A stretch of DNA of 64,000 bases from the NCBI GenBank assembly GCA_020635875.1, contig JACJYY010000002.1:124001-188000 (forward strand), read 5' to 3'. The notes under the pieces are model-generated. The model was not told where the DNA came from. It worked only from the letters and a program-made list of their open reading frames with translations, and ran no database searches. The stretch's first letter is position 1, and each line of letters begins with the position of its first letter. The DNA comes from Flavobacteriales bacterium. Lineage in GTDB: Bacteria; Bacteroidota; Bacteroidia; Flavobacteriales; Flavobacteriaceae. Shown here in pieces: positions 51,277-60,126 of the stretch. The position numbers and the translations under genes are program-made.

Positions 51277-52635
51277 TTAGGTTTCTATCAGTTCTTTTAC
51301 TTCGTTGAAATCAAGTCCTCCATAATTCCCTGAACTCATCAACACCAAAGCGGAATTGTCTAAATCCATTGAAAATAACTTGTTCTTGAAATCAGCAGGG
51401 TTGGTATAAATCATCAAATCATCTCTTTTGAAAGCTTGAGCTATTTGATCATAGGTTACTTCTTGTAATTGTTTAATCTTTACCGCATCAGGAGAATAAA
51501 ATACAATCGCTTGATCGGCTGCATCTAATGCTCCTTCATACTCCTTCAAGAATTTAGCATTAAGACTACTATACGTATGCAACTCCAAACAAGCAATGAC
51601 ATTACGATTATTGTATTGTTTCTTTACCGCTTGAGTAGTTGCTTTTACTTTACTTGGAGAATGCGCAAAATCTTTATAGGCTACTTTTCCTTTGGCTTGA
51701 CCAATTTTCTCTAAACGTTTAGAAGCTCCTTTGAAAGAAGCAATTGCCTCATAAAAATCAGCTTCATCTACGCCCATATTTTGGCATATCCATTTGGCTC
51801 CAGCCAAATTATTCAAATTATGATTCCCAAACACCTCAATCGGCATTGGACCATCCGAAGTTTCTAAGTACGTAATCCCGTCTTCAATACTATGAGCGGG
51901 TGTTTGATAAGAAATCTTGCGCAATTGATTGGTATTGTTCTCAACCACTCTTTTTACTTCGGTATCCTCTTCATTATAAATCAAAATACCTCCTTTGGTA
52001 ATCTTATCAATAAAAATATCAAATTGCTCTACATAATTATCATACGTCGGAAACACATTAATATGATCCCAAGCAATTCCACTGATTAAAGCAATATTGG
52101 GTTGATACAAATGAAACTTAGGTCGACGATCAATTGGCGAAGACAGATACTCATCCCCTTCTAACACCATAAAATCATTTTCTTCCGTTAAGTGCACCAT
52201 AGTATCAAAACCTTCGAGTTGGGCACCTACCATATAATCTACTGCAATATTGTGATAGTGCATCACGTGTAAAATCATCGAAGTAATCGTAGTCTTACCA
52301 TGAGAACCCCCGATAACCACTCTGGTTTTTTCTTTGGATTGTTCGTACAAAAACTCGGGATACGAATAAATAGTCAAGCCTAATTCTTGTGCCTTAAGCA
52401 GCTCCACATTATCGGGCTTAGCATGCATTCCTAATATGATGGCATCAATATCTTTGGTGATCTTATCAGCAAACCATCCCATCTCTTGGGGTAATAAACC
52501 ATATTTAGCCAATCTTGATTTAGAAGGCTCAAAAACCGCATCATCACTTCCTGTTACCTGATACCCTTTATGGTGTAGTGCCAAAGCTAAATTATGCATC
52601 GCACTTCCTCCAATTGCTATAAAATGTACACGCAT
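51277..52635 (-). CDS. mpl: UDP-N-acetylmuramate-tripeptide ligase (murein recycling)
   Basis: A Mur ligase family enzyme of 452 aa that rejoins the tripeptide released from old peptidoglycan to UDP-MurNAc. HFIAIGGSAMHNLALALHH is the N-terminal nucleotide site, GGSHGKTTITSMI (109-121) the ATP loop, and the middle and C-terminal domains show FGNHNLNNLAGAKW and ELHTYSSLN. The start and the SAMHNLA motif point to Mpl rather than MurC. It is between radC and a TPR protein gene. Confidence 0.9.
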   Translation of the reverse strand: MRVHFIAIGGSAMHNLALALHHKGYQVTGSDDAVFEPSKSRLAKYGLLPQEMGWFADKITKDIDAIILGMHAKPDNVELLKAQELGLTIYSYPEFLYEQSKEKTRVVIGGSHGKTTITSMILHVMHYHNIAVDYMVGAQLEGFDTMVHLTEENDFMVLEGDEYLSSPIDRRPKFHLYQPNIALISGIAWDHINVFPTYDNYVEQFDIFIDKITKGGILIYNEEDTEVKRVVENNTNQLRKISYQTPAHSIEDGITYLETSDGPMPIEVFGNHNLNNLAGAKWICQNMGVDEADFYEAIASFKGASKRLEKIGQAKGKVAYKDFAHSPSKVKATTQAVKKQYNNRNVIACLELHTYSSLNAKFLKEYEGALDAADQAIVFYSPDAVKIKQLQEVTYDQIAQAFKRDDLMIYTNPADFKNKLFSMDLDNSALVLMSSGNYGGLDFNEVKELIET

Positions 52636-53394
52636 TTATTTTGAATATTTTTGATTATAAATTAAACGAATTGCTTCTGCCTTGCCTTCTTCCTTCATCT
52701 TCTTATACAAACTTATCAATCTTTTATAAGAATTTTTACTACCTCCACTTATTTTTACCGCTTTTAAAAAATACTGTTCGGCCAACTCGTAATTCTTGTA
52801 AAATTCTTCCACATGCCCTTTAGATAAATAGCCATCAACAGGCGAAATTTCCATCAGTTCATCTGCATATTTCCAGGCTTTTTCCCTGCTCCCGCCTAAT
52901 ATTCCTGGCAACTGAATATACACTTCAATCAATGCCCATCGAGCTTCAATATGATTCGGTTGATATTGAATGGCTTTTTCAAAACTTCCTATAATATCTC
53001 CAAGATAATAGACTACCGAAATGATATTCATCTCTTGGGCTTGCATGGCTAATGCTCCACCGTATTTGAAATGATAATCTGCAGTTGTAGGATGGTCTTG
53101 TTTAAGTTTTTGAAAATAACCCTCTGCTTCTTTCCATTGTTTGCGTTGCCCAGCAATTTCCCCTAAATATTTAGTAGCAGTTTCCGAATTTGGATTTTTC
53201 TCTAACCACTGCAAAAACAATCGTTGAGCCTCACCTAATCGATCCGCCCTAAACAATTCAATCGGTCTAAGTGTATCGGTCTGCGCCAAAGTCAAAAATG
53301 GAAAAAGCACCAAGAGAACAATACCCTTGATACTTTTTTTGATTGTATTTGACTTTCCCTTTTTCAATTTTATTCCGAATGTAACATACGCCAA
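52636..53394 (-). CDS. exported tetratricopeptide-repeat protein
   Basis: A 252-aa protein with a hydrophobic signal (KKSIKGIVLLVLFPFLTLAQ) and about five TPR-like helix pairs from residue 45 (LGEAQRLFLQWLEKNPNSET, WKEAEGYFQKLKQDHPTTAD, GSFEKAIQYQPNHIEARWAL, YELAEQYFLKAVKISGGSK). TPRs mediate protein contacts, here probably in the periplasm. The ATG overlaps obgE by 25 bp; a TTG at 53367, just beyond the obgE stop, is an alternative start that places the signal nearer the N-terminus. It runs directly into mpl with no gap. Confidence 0.8.
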   Translation of the reverse strand: MAYVTFGIKLKKGKSNTIKKSIKGIVLLVLFPFLTLAQTDTLRPIELFRADRLGEAQRLFLQWLEKNPNSETATKYLGEIAGQRKQWKEAEGYFQKLKQDHPTTADYHFKYGGALAMQAQEMNIISVVYYLGDIIGSFEKAIQYQPNHIEARWALIEVYIQLPGILGGSREKAWKYADELMEISPVDGYLSKGHVEEFYKNYELAEQYFLKAVKISGGSKNSYKRLISLYKKMKEEGKAEAIRLIYNQKYSK

Positions 53395-54374
53395 ATTTCA
53401 TCTTTCAACTCTTGCAAACCCTGTTGAGCCACTGACGAAATAAATCGGTACGGCGTACCTTTAAGTTCTTTATTTAATTCTTCTTCCAGCTCTGCTTTTA
53501 GTTCCGTATCCAGCATATCCGCCTTTGAGATTACCAATAGACGATCTTTGTCCAACATTTCTGGATTATAACGACGTAACTCATCCAACAATATTTCATA
53601 TTCTTTTTTGATATTGTCCGCATCAGCCGGCACTAAAAACAACAATACCGAATTACGCTCAATATGTCTCAAAAAATAATGCCCTAGGCCTTTCCCTTCG
53701 GCAGCTCCTTCAATAATACCAGGAATATCCGCCATAACAAAAGACTTAAAGTCACGATATGATACAATCCCTAAATTAGGTTTCAGAGTTGTAAAAGGAT
53801 AATCCGCAATCTTAGGTTTTGCGGCTGTAACAACTGACAACAAAGTAGATTTACCTGCATTAGGAAAACCAACTAAACCTACATCTGCCAATACTTTTAG
53901 TTCTAATATCACCTCCATTTCCTGCGCTGGTATCCCAGGTTGAGAATAACGAGGTGTTTGATTTGTAGCGGTTCTAAAATTCCAGTTCCCTAAACCTCCT
54001 TTTCCTCCTTCCAACAACATTTTGACCTCATCATGTTCGACAAGCTCTGTGATAATTTCGTTAGTTTCCTTATCTCTTACAATAGTTCCTAAAGGCACAT
54101 CAATATACACATCTTCCCCATCAGCACCGGTACTTCTGTCGCCTCCACCATCACCTCCGTGACCCGCTCTAATGTGCTTTTTGAATTTTAGGTGAAATAG
54201 TGTCCAATAACTTGAATTACCTCTCAAATAAACATGACCTCCTCGTCCTCCATCTCCTCCGTCAGGCCCTCCTTTATCCACAAATTTTTCGCGATGCAAA
54301 TGACTAGATCCTTTGCCTCCTTTACCGGACTTCACATATATTTTTACGTAGTCTACGAAATTCCCCTCAGTCAT
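53370..54374 (-). CDS. obgE: GTPase Obg
   Basis: An essential ribosome-associated GTPase, 334 aa. The Gly-rich Obg fold (1-158: DYVKIYVKSGKGGKGSSHLH, GPDGGDGGRGGHVYLRG, GLGNWNFRTATNQTPRY) precedes the G domain with VGFPNAGKSTLLSVV, DIPGIIEGAAEGKGLG and SKAD. It lacks the extra C-terminal domain of some homologues. It lies 91 bp after adk, with a hairpin terminator between. Confidence 0.97.
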   Translation of the reverse strand: MTEGNFVDYVKIYVKSGKGGKGSSHLHREKFVDKGGPDGGDGGRGGHVYLRGNSSYWTLFHLKFKKHIRAGHGGDGGGDRSTGADGEDVYIDVPLGTIVRDKETNEIITELVEHDEVKMLLEGGKGGLGNWNFRTATNQTPRYSQPGIPAQEMEVILELKVLADVGLVGFPNAGKSTLLSVVTAAKPKIADYPFTTLKPNLGIVSYRDFKSFVMADIPGIIEGAAEGKGLGHYFLRHIERNSVLLFLVPADADNIKKEYEILLDELRRYNPEMLDKDRLLVISKADMLDTELKAELEEELNKELKGTPYRFISSVAQQGLQELKDEIWRMLHSE

Positions 54375-54410
54375 CCCTATTACCTTTTAATTCAACATCT
54401 AAATTAAAAC

Positions 54411-54443
54411 AAAAGTAGGACAACAAATCGTCATCCTACTTTT
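54411..54443 (-). terminator. terminator after adk
   Basis: A 10-bp stem, AAAAGTAGGA and its complement, with a 13-nt loop, ends in a run of four Ts on the minus strand. It lies just past the adk stop. Confidence 0.75.
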
Positions 54444-54465
54444 CTATCTGATAAATACTATTTTA

Positions 54466-55044
54466 TTATTTAATCAACTCATCCAAAACTAAACTCAAAC
54501 GCATCGTGATTTCTTCAATCGTTCCGATACCGTTCACAGGATAAAACTTATTTTGTTTTTTGTAGTAATCCATTAGTGGAGCTGTTTTTTCGTTATACTC
54601 CACGTATCGATTTCTAATCAAATCCTCATCTTGATCGTCTGCTCTTCCGCTGGTCTTTCCTCTTTCTAACAAACGTTTTACCAAAACTTCATCATCCGCT
54701 TCCAAAGCAACCGTTCCTGTAACTTCCCAATTTTTGGTAGACAAAAATGAATCTAACGCGTCGGCTTGAGCCAAAGTTCTTGGGAAACCATCAAACAAAA
54801 ATCCTTCTGTACTCGCATTTTTTTCTACTTCGTCCTGTAGCATTTTGATGGTTACTTCATCAGGCACTAAATCTCCTTTATCGATATACGTTTTGGCTAA
54901 TTGACCTAGAGCTGTATTATTCTTTAAATTATAACGAAACACATCCCCTGTTGAGATATGCGTCAAGTTGTATTTCTCTTTTAAAAACTCCGCCTGAGTT
55001 CCTTTTCCTGACCCAGGTTTACCAAATAATACAATATTAACCAT
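54466..55044 (-). CDS. adk: adenylate kinase
   Basis: A 192-aa short-lid adenylate kinase that balances ATP, ADP and AMP. The P-loop is LFGKPGSGKGTQAEFL; DGFPRTLAQADALD binds AMP, and the short lid segment RGKTSGRADDQDEDLIRNR lacks the zinc-binding insertion. A TATATTTG -7 element is at 55104-55097. The gene lies outside the ribosomal block, unlike in some phyla where it follows secY. Confidence 0.97.
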   Translation of the reverse strand: MVNIVLFGKPGSGKGTQAEFLKEKYNLTHISTGDVFRYNLKNNTALGQLAKTYIDKGDLVPDEVTIKMLQDEVEKNASTEGFLFDGFPRTLAQADALDSFLSTKNWEVTGTVALEADDEVLVKRLLERGKTSGRADDQDEDLIRNRYVEYNEKTAPLMDYYKKQNKFYPVNGIGTIEEITMRLSLVLDELIK

Positions 55045-55159
55045 AACAAAAATCTTACTTTATTAAATCTATTACACCCTTGATTATTCAAGACTGCAAA
55101 TATACGTTTTTGTTTGCTTAGAAAATAGCATATCCAAATCCTCTTATGATAAAAAAAGC

Positions 55160-55167
55160 TACATTTG
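55160..55167 (+). promoter_or_regulatory. -7 element of the subtilase gene
   Basis: TACATTTG matches the consensus and lies 37 nt before the ATG at 55205. Confidence 0.45.
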
Positions 55168-55204
55168 TTTTTAATCAAAAACGATACACAAAAACCTATA
55201 TCCT

Positions 55205-56887
55205 ATGAAAAGGCTACTATTAATTATTTGCTTGATTGCTTTTTCTTTTGCTCATGCTCAAAAAGAAAAAACTGTCTTTTATGTTGTTTTCGAGCACACT
55301 GTTTCATTCACGAATACTGAAAACATATTGGATGAAATAGCTGAACTAAAAGCAATAGCAGAAAAATACAACATCGGTTTTAAACTGGGTATACATCTTT
55401 CAAAAAACAAAAAGAAACACCTTGAAGATTGTAGTAAAAAAGCCGCTTTGCGTAAAAATAAAGAATCATACACCAAACTAAGTAACATTTTTATTGTTTA
55501 TAAAAAAGGTCAAGAAACGCTTGACGTAAACACATTAAAATCAGAGTTAGAAAAACTAGAACAGGTTAAATACTGTTACATTTCTATAGGCAAAACACCT
55601 CCTCCTCCATCCCTAGCAAGTGGTGATATCCCCCCAACAACCGATGACTTCAGTGCCAATCAAACCTATATTCAGAGCAACCCTGGAGTAAATATGCAAT
55701 ACGCTTGGGATAAAGGATATTCTGGAGCGGGTATTTCAATTGCAGATATAGAATATGGAATGAATCCTAATCATGAAGACCTAGCTTATACAAACACCGC
55801 AATTGCAACAGGTTTAACTATTAGCTCAGCCCTTGACCCAGCCTGGATTAACCACGGAACCGCTGTAGCTGGAATTGTGTATGCAGCCGATAACGGATTC
55901 GGCATAACTGGAATGGCTCACAGTGCAACTAAGTTTACATTTTACCCCGAATTTACTGATGAGGAAGGCACTTACAGAATCCAAGCCATTACCAGAGCTA
56001 TTGAAGAGTCCAAAAAAGGAGATGTCATTATTTTTGAAATGCAAGCTTTTGGACTTACGGAACTAGACTATGTTCCTGCCGAATACGATAAAATCGTTTG
56101 GGAATTAACTAAGGCTGCTTCTGATTCAGGTATTACAATCGTAGCGGCCGCAGGAAATGGCAATGTTAATTTGGATGCAGACGGCTACAAACCCTACATG
56201 GAATATGGAGACTCCGGAGCCATAATTGTGGGTGGAGGAACGCCAGATACAGCGCATAACAAAGTAGCCTCTAGCAATTATGGCAATCGAGTAAACCTAC
56301 AAGGTTGGTCAGAAAAAGTATGGTCAATAAGTAAACACGGTCATGATTATCCTGCCGGAACTTGTACCGTTACTATTTTTGGAGAAGACGACAACCAAGC
56401 GTACACCTCTTGCTTTAGAGGAACCAGTTCTGCCACACCTATTATTGCTTCATGTATAGCGGTTTTACAGGGCTACTACCACTCACAAACGCAAGATTAT
56501 TTAACCCCTGTGCAAATTCGAGACCTGTTAATTTCGACAGGAATCTCTCAGGGCTCAGGAGGTCACATTGGACCACTACCCGATATGAAAGCTGCTATGG
56601 AGAAAGTGGACGCTGACTATTTATTGAGCACCCCGTCAGAATCTTACATTGCTAATTTTATCGTTTCTCCAAATCCGACAAATGGCACTATTAACGTTGT
56701 AATTCCTGAGTACTTTTCTAATAATAATTCTATTGAAGTCTATAATGCATTAGGGCAATTAATCACTCTAACAAAAGGAGTTACAGGAATTAATTCAATA
56801 GATTTAAGCCGCCTACAACCCGGCGTATATATTGTACAAGTTACCGATGAAAAATACATTGCTACTAAGAGAGTGGTTAAAAGATAA
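55205..56887 (+). CDS. S8 (subtilisin-like) peptidase with type IX sorting domain
   Basis: A 560-aa exported protease. The signal is MKRLLLIICLIAFSFAHAQ. A 140-residue N-terminal region may be a propeptide. The catalytic domain (about 160-480) has D181 in SIADIEYGMNPNHEDL, H217 in INHGTAVAGI, the oxyanion Asn N318 in VAAAGNGN and the nucleophile S408 in FRGTSSATP. The C-terminal 80 residues have the T9SS sorting layout (VSPNPTNGTINVVIPEYF, IEVYNALGQLITLTKG, VYIVQVTDEKYIATKRVV). The first motif reads DIEYG rather than the usual DTGI. It should be secreted through the T9SS and may degrade external protein. Confidence 0.93.
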   Translation: MKRLLLIICLIAFSFAHAQKEKTVFYVVFEHTVSFTNTENILDEIAELKAIAEKYNIGFKLGIHLSKNKKKHLEDCSKKAALRKNKESYTKLSNIFIVYKKGQETLDVNTLKSELEKLEQVKYCYISIGKTPPPPSLASGDIPPTTDDFSANQTYIQSNPGVNMQYAWDKGYSGAGISIADIEYGMNPNHEDLAYTNTAIATGLTISSALDPAWINHGTAVAGIVYAADNGFGITGMAHSATKFTFYPEFTDEEGTYRIQAITRAIEESKKGDVIIFEMQAFGLTELDYVPAEYDKIVWELTKAASDSGITIVAAAGNGNVNLDADGYKPYMEYGDSGAIIVGGGTPDTAHNKVASSNYGNRVNLQGWSEKVWSISKHGHDYPAGTCTVTIFGEDDNQAYTSCFRGTSSATPIIASCIAVLQGYYHSQTQDYLTPVQIRDLLISTGISQGSGGHIGPLPDMKAAMEKVDADYLLSTPSESYIANFIVSPNPTNGTINVVIPEYFSNNNSIEVYNALGQLITLTKGVTGINSIDLSRLQPGVYIVQVTDEKYIATKRVVKR

Positions 56888-56890
56888 CAG

Positions 56891-56936
56891 CAAAAAGCCC
56901 GATATACCATATGAGGAGGTGTATACTGGACTTTTC
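56891..56936. terminator. convergent terminator between subtilase and porin
   Basis: An imperfect hairpin, AAAAGCCCGATATAC against GTATACTGGACTTTT, lies between the converging genes, with A-tracts and T-tracts on both sides, so it can end transcription from either direction. Confidence 0.65.
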
Positions 56937-56966
56937 TAAGTTAATTAAGACAAATAAATAACTGTA

Positions 56967-58259
56967 CTATTCAGTAGCTGGTGCTGTTTCAATTTTATGT
57001 GTAAATAATGTAGGTTTTATTACTAACATTGCCCAAGCCCAGTTTTGAGCTCCTGAAGGATTTGGAACTCCTTTGACTGCTCTTAGACCGTCTTTGGCAA
57101 ACATTTGTGAATACCCTCCTTTAAATACAACTCCTTTCATCAATGGCTGAACAACCACTAAATCTAATTCAGTACCTAAATCTTTAGAACTCAAACCAGC
57201 AATATCCGTATTAGAGGTAAAATAGTGTGCTTGTGCTATGAACTTGGTTTTTTTGCCTGGCTTGAATGTAGCACTTACGTGATAATCATTTAACCCCACA
57301 TTGTTGGCATGGTTACCCACATAAAAGTAATCCATATAACCATTAAACGCATGGTTTGTACCGTATAGTGGGAAGAACGCCTCTTGTTCTGGTGTAGTCG
57401 CATCATTACCACTCAACAACTCCAATCCAGCCCCAAAACTTAGCTTATCACTCGCATTAATTGTAGCATCAAACAACACGTCATACGCTCCCATATTTGT
57501 AGTTGAATTAGCTTTACCAAACTGGTAATAAGCACTACCTGACAAATCAAGAATCTTAGCCGGTGATGCTTTAAAAATAAGTCCAGTCGTAACTCTGTTA
57601 TACACTCCTGGCAAAAACACCACAGGGTTCCCTGGTGTAAAGTTTTGAAAACCGTTATTCATAAATAGGTAACTTATTGATGCTTTATTCCATTTATTGG
57701 AAATGTGCAACACTTGCATCGTTTTGTAAGTAAACGCATTTTGTAAGTTGTAAACTGAGCCTACTTTACTTTGAGTGGTATTACTAAATGCTCCAATCGC
57801 ATCGATTTTAAACCCTTTCTTTTTGTACCTCAAAAGAGCCGCATCATGAAATCTTCCTTGCATCGCCCAATCCAATCCCCCTAAAATACGTTGATCATCA
57901 TACACTAAAGCTTGTCTACCTAGCTTAACAGACCAACTTTCCGACATTTTTAATTCGGCCCATGCTTGCGCTAAACTAAATGAATCATCCGCATCAGTAG
58001 CTGCAATTTGAGGAGTTGCTCCCCATGTGCTTACATCTTGAAAACTGACCATAACATTTAATTTATCCGAAGTATACCCCGTGTTTAATCGGGCACGCTG
58101 AGCCACAAAAAATCCAGGTTCTGCATCAGGCAATGTTAAAGTTCCAAATCCTCGCAAATATTCAGCACGTTCTCTAATATCTGCATCAATCTCAAAGGTT
58201 TGTGCATTGGATACATATACTCCAAACCCTACAACTAATGTTAAAAGTAGTCTTCTCAT
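56967..58259 (-). CDS. alginate-export/porin family outer membrane protein
   Basis: A 430-aa barrel with a signal peptide (MRRLLLTLVVGFGVYVSNAQ) and alternating strands. The AlgE-like signatures are RERAEYLRGF, FVAQRARLNTGYTSDKLN, WSVKLGRQALVYDDQRILGG and GRFHDAALLRYKKKGF. Members pass small solutes across the outer membrane. It is divergent from siroheme genes; shared operator-like motifs suggest co-regulation with nitrite or sulphite assimilation. A TAGGTTTG -7 element lies at 58297-58290. The exact solute is not known. Confidence 0.8.
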   Translation of the reverse strand: MRRLLLTLVVGFGVYVSNAQTFEIDADIRERAEYLRGFGTLTLPDAEPGFFVAQRARLNTGYTSDKLNVMVSFQDVSTWGATPQIAATDADDSFSLAQAWAELKMSESWSVKLGRQALVYDDQRILGGLDWAMQGRFHDAALLRYKKKGFKIDAIGAFSNTTQSKVGSVYNLQNAFTYKTMQVLHISNKWNKASISYLFMNNGFQNFTPGNPVVFLPGVYNRVTTGLIFKASPAKILDLSGSAYYQFGKANSTTNMGAYDVLFDATINASDKLSFGAGLELLSGNDATTPEQEAFFPLYGTNHAFNGYMDYFYVGNHANNVGLNDYHVSATFKPGKKTKFIAQAHYFTSNTDIAGLSSKDLGTELDLVVVQPLMKGVVFKGGYSQMFAKDGLRAVKGVPNPSGAQNWAWAMLVIKPTLFTHKIETAPATE

Positions 58260-58675
58260 TATTTCTACATTTTTGAATTATTAATGACACAAACCTAAGT
58301 ACTTTTACTTAGTTTAAAAATAAAAAATACGTAAAAAGTATATTGTCAATCATGACTCTTTATTTCTAGACTTTTATCAGAAAACACATCATTATATTGT
58401 TCGACTCTCAAAACCTGCACTTACGCAGTTTTTAAACAACCAATACACATTACAACATCGGAGATTGAAAAGAAATACGGTACAGCATTTTGAAAACAGC
58501 AACTACACTTTTATTAAATCAATAACACGTATTAAGTATCACAATCTAACCTCTATAGTTAAACTACGTATTTTTACTTATTTTATTTGCAAATTAATTG
58601 CAATACTCATAAATCAGCTTATCTTTGCTACGTATTTAGGTACTGAATTCGCACATTACATTAAAACACTAAATC
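58260..58675. promoter_or_regulatory. divergent control region of porin and siroheme genes
   Basis: A 416-bp gap without a credible gene. It holds the porin -7 element TAGGTTTG (58297-58290), overlapped by an inverted repeat CTAAGTA-CTTT-TACTTAG (58295-58312). Three TACGTA sites occur (58328-58333, 58565-58570, 58629-58634), the outer context being TACGTATTT. The cobA-type promoter has TTG 58598-58600 and TATCTTTG 58620-58627, next to the last TACGTA. The motifs look like regulator sites; the regulator is unknown. Confidence 0.6.
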
Positions 58676-59482
58676 ATGAGCAACAAAAAACCACATGTTA
58701 CACTAATAGGTGCAGGTCCTGGAGATCCTGATTTGTTGACCATTAAGGGAGCCAAGGCTTTGGCGAAAGCCGACATAATATTATATGACGCCCTCGTAAA
58801 TCCGTCTCTATTAGAATTAGCACCTCAAGCCGAAAAACTTTTTGTAGGTAAACGTCGTGGCTGTCATGCGTATTCTCAAAATGAAATCAACGAATTAATC
58901 GTGTCCAGCGCCTATACTTATGGTCATGTGGTGAGACTTAAAGGAGGTGATCCATTTGTATTTGGAAGAGGTAGTGAAGAAATTAGCTATTGCGAAAATT
59001 TTGGCATCGAAACAACAGTAATTCCTGGAATAACTTCCGCTATCGCTGTCCCTGCATCACAAGGCATCAGTATTACACAACGCGGTGTATCTGAAAGTTT
59101 TTGGGTTATCACAGGTACAACTTCGGACCATCAGCTTTCAAAAGACGTAGCATTAGCTGCACAATCCTCGGCAACCGTAGTGATTTTGATGGGAATGAGT
59201 AAGTTATCAGAAATCGTATCCTTATACAAAAGAAACAGAACAGATAACCTTCCTGTTGCTATTATACAGGACGGAACTAAGGAAGAGGAAAAATGCGGCT
59301 ATGGCACCATTGAAACCATAGAGGAAGTAGTAAAAGAAAAGAAATTGGCCAATCCTGCAATAATCGTTATCGGAGATGTCGTTAAAAACGCCACAAAACT
59401 ACAGGAGTATTTCGAAGAAATCTTTTACGAAGACGAGTTTTTGTTCCAGAACTTAAACTTAACGCCTTTTTCAAAAAGCTAA
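58676..59482 (+). CDS. cobA: uroporphyrinogen-III C-methyltransferase
   Basis: A SAM-dependent methyltransferase that converts uroporphyrinogen III to precorrin-2, the first step of siroheme. At 268 aa it has GAGPGDPDLLTIKGAKAL at the N-terminus and VRLKGGDPFVFGRGSEE, the two family signatures, plus PGITSAIAVPASQGI. A C-terminal 30-residue extension is present. The Met8-like gene for the next step is 3 bp downstream, so the two form an operon. Siroheme serves nitrite and sulphite reductases, not found in this window. Confidence 0.95.
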   Translation: MSNKKPHVTLIGAGPGDPDLLTIKGAKALAKADIILYDALVNPSLLELAPQAEKLFVGKRRGCHAYSQNEINELIVSSAYTYGHVVRLKGGDPFVFGRGSEEISYCENFGIETTVIPGITSAIAVPASQGISITQRGVSESFWVITGTTSDHQLSKDVALAAQSSATVVILMGMSKLSEIVSLYKRNRTDNLPVAIIQDGTKEEEKCGYGTIETIEEVVKEKKLANPAIIVIGDVVKNATKLQEYFEEIFYEDEFLFQNLNLTPFSKS

Positions 59483-59485
59483 TCA

Positions 59486-60067
59486 ATGGAAGAACGAAAT
59501 AACCTCTACCCTATTTTTCTAAAAACATCACAATTACGACTGTTAATTGTAGGAGGAGGAAATGTAGGTTTGGAGAAACTCTCTTTTTTATTGAAATCAA
59601 GTCCGGATGCCAACGTAGAAGTTGTGGCTACGTTTTTTTTAGATGAATTAGTAGACTTAGCGTCAAGGCATAATGTAAAACTTACCCAAAGACCTTACCA
59701 GACAAGCGACTTAGACAATAGACACTTTGTAATTGCTTGCACAAATGACATTGAATTAAATCGCCAGATATCGAATCAGGCTAAAGCCAAAAACTTATTG
59801 GTAAATGTAGCGGACACGCCTGACCAATGCGATTTTTATCTCGGCGGAATAGTCACTAAAGGAAATGTCAAAATAGCCATTTCTACTAATGGTAAATCCC
59901 CTACAACTGCTAAGAGAATCCGTCAATTTTTAGAAGATGTCATTCCTGACAACATTAATGAACTGGTACTCAATCTCAACACATTTAGAGACACACTCAA
60001 AGCTAACTTTGAGGAGAAAGTAGAGATCATGAATGAAATGACTAAAGGCTTTATCAAAAAAGACTAA
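59486..60067 (+). CDS. precorrin-2 dehydrogenase / siroheme synthase (Met8/CysG-N type)
   Basis: A 193-aa protein of the CysG N-terminal type. The NAD-binding Rossmann motif is LLIVGGGNVGLEKL, with DTPDQCDFYLGGI and KIAISTNGKSPTTAKRIRQF following, the Asp/Ser-Thr features of dehydrogenase and chelatase centres. It oxidises precorrin-2 to sirohydrochlorin and inserts iron. It lies 3 bp after the methyltransferase gene. Confidence 0.92.
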   Translation: MEERNNLYPIFLKTSQLRLLIVGGGNVGLEKLSFLLKSSPDANVEVVATFFLDELVDLASRHNVKLTQRPYQTSDLDNRHFVIACTNDIELNRQISNQAKAKNLLVNVADTPDQCDFYLGGIVTKGNVKIAISTNGKSPTTAKRIRQFLEDVIPDNINELVLNLNTFRDTLKANFEEKVEIMNEMTKGFIKKD

Positions 60068-60126
60068 CTATCCTTTACTAAGCCGTAGCAATTTCGTAAA
60101 CTTGTGGTCGATTTAACCATGATGGC

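Noticed and set aside
58465..58731. 88-aa plus-strand ORF overlapping the siroheme methyltransferase start
   Set aside because: It covers the promoter region with its TACGTA motifs and overlaps the true gene in another frame.
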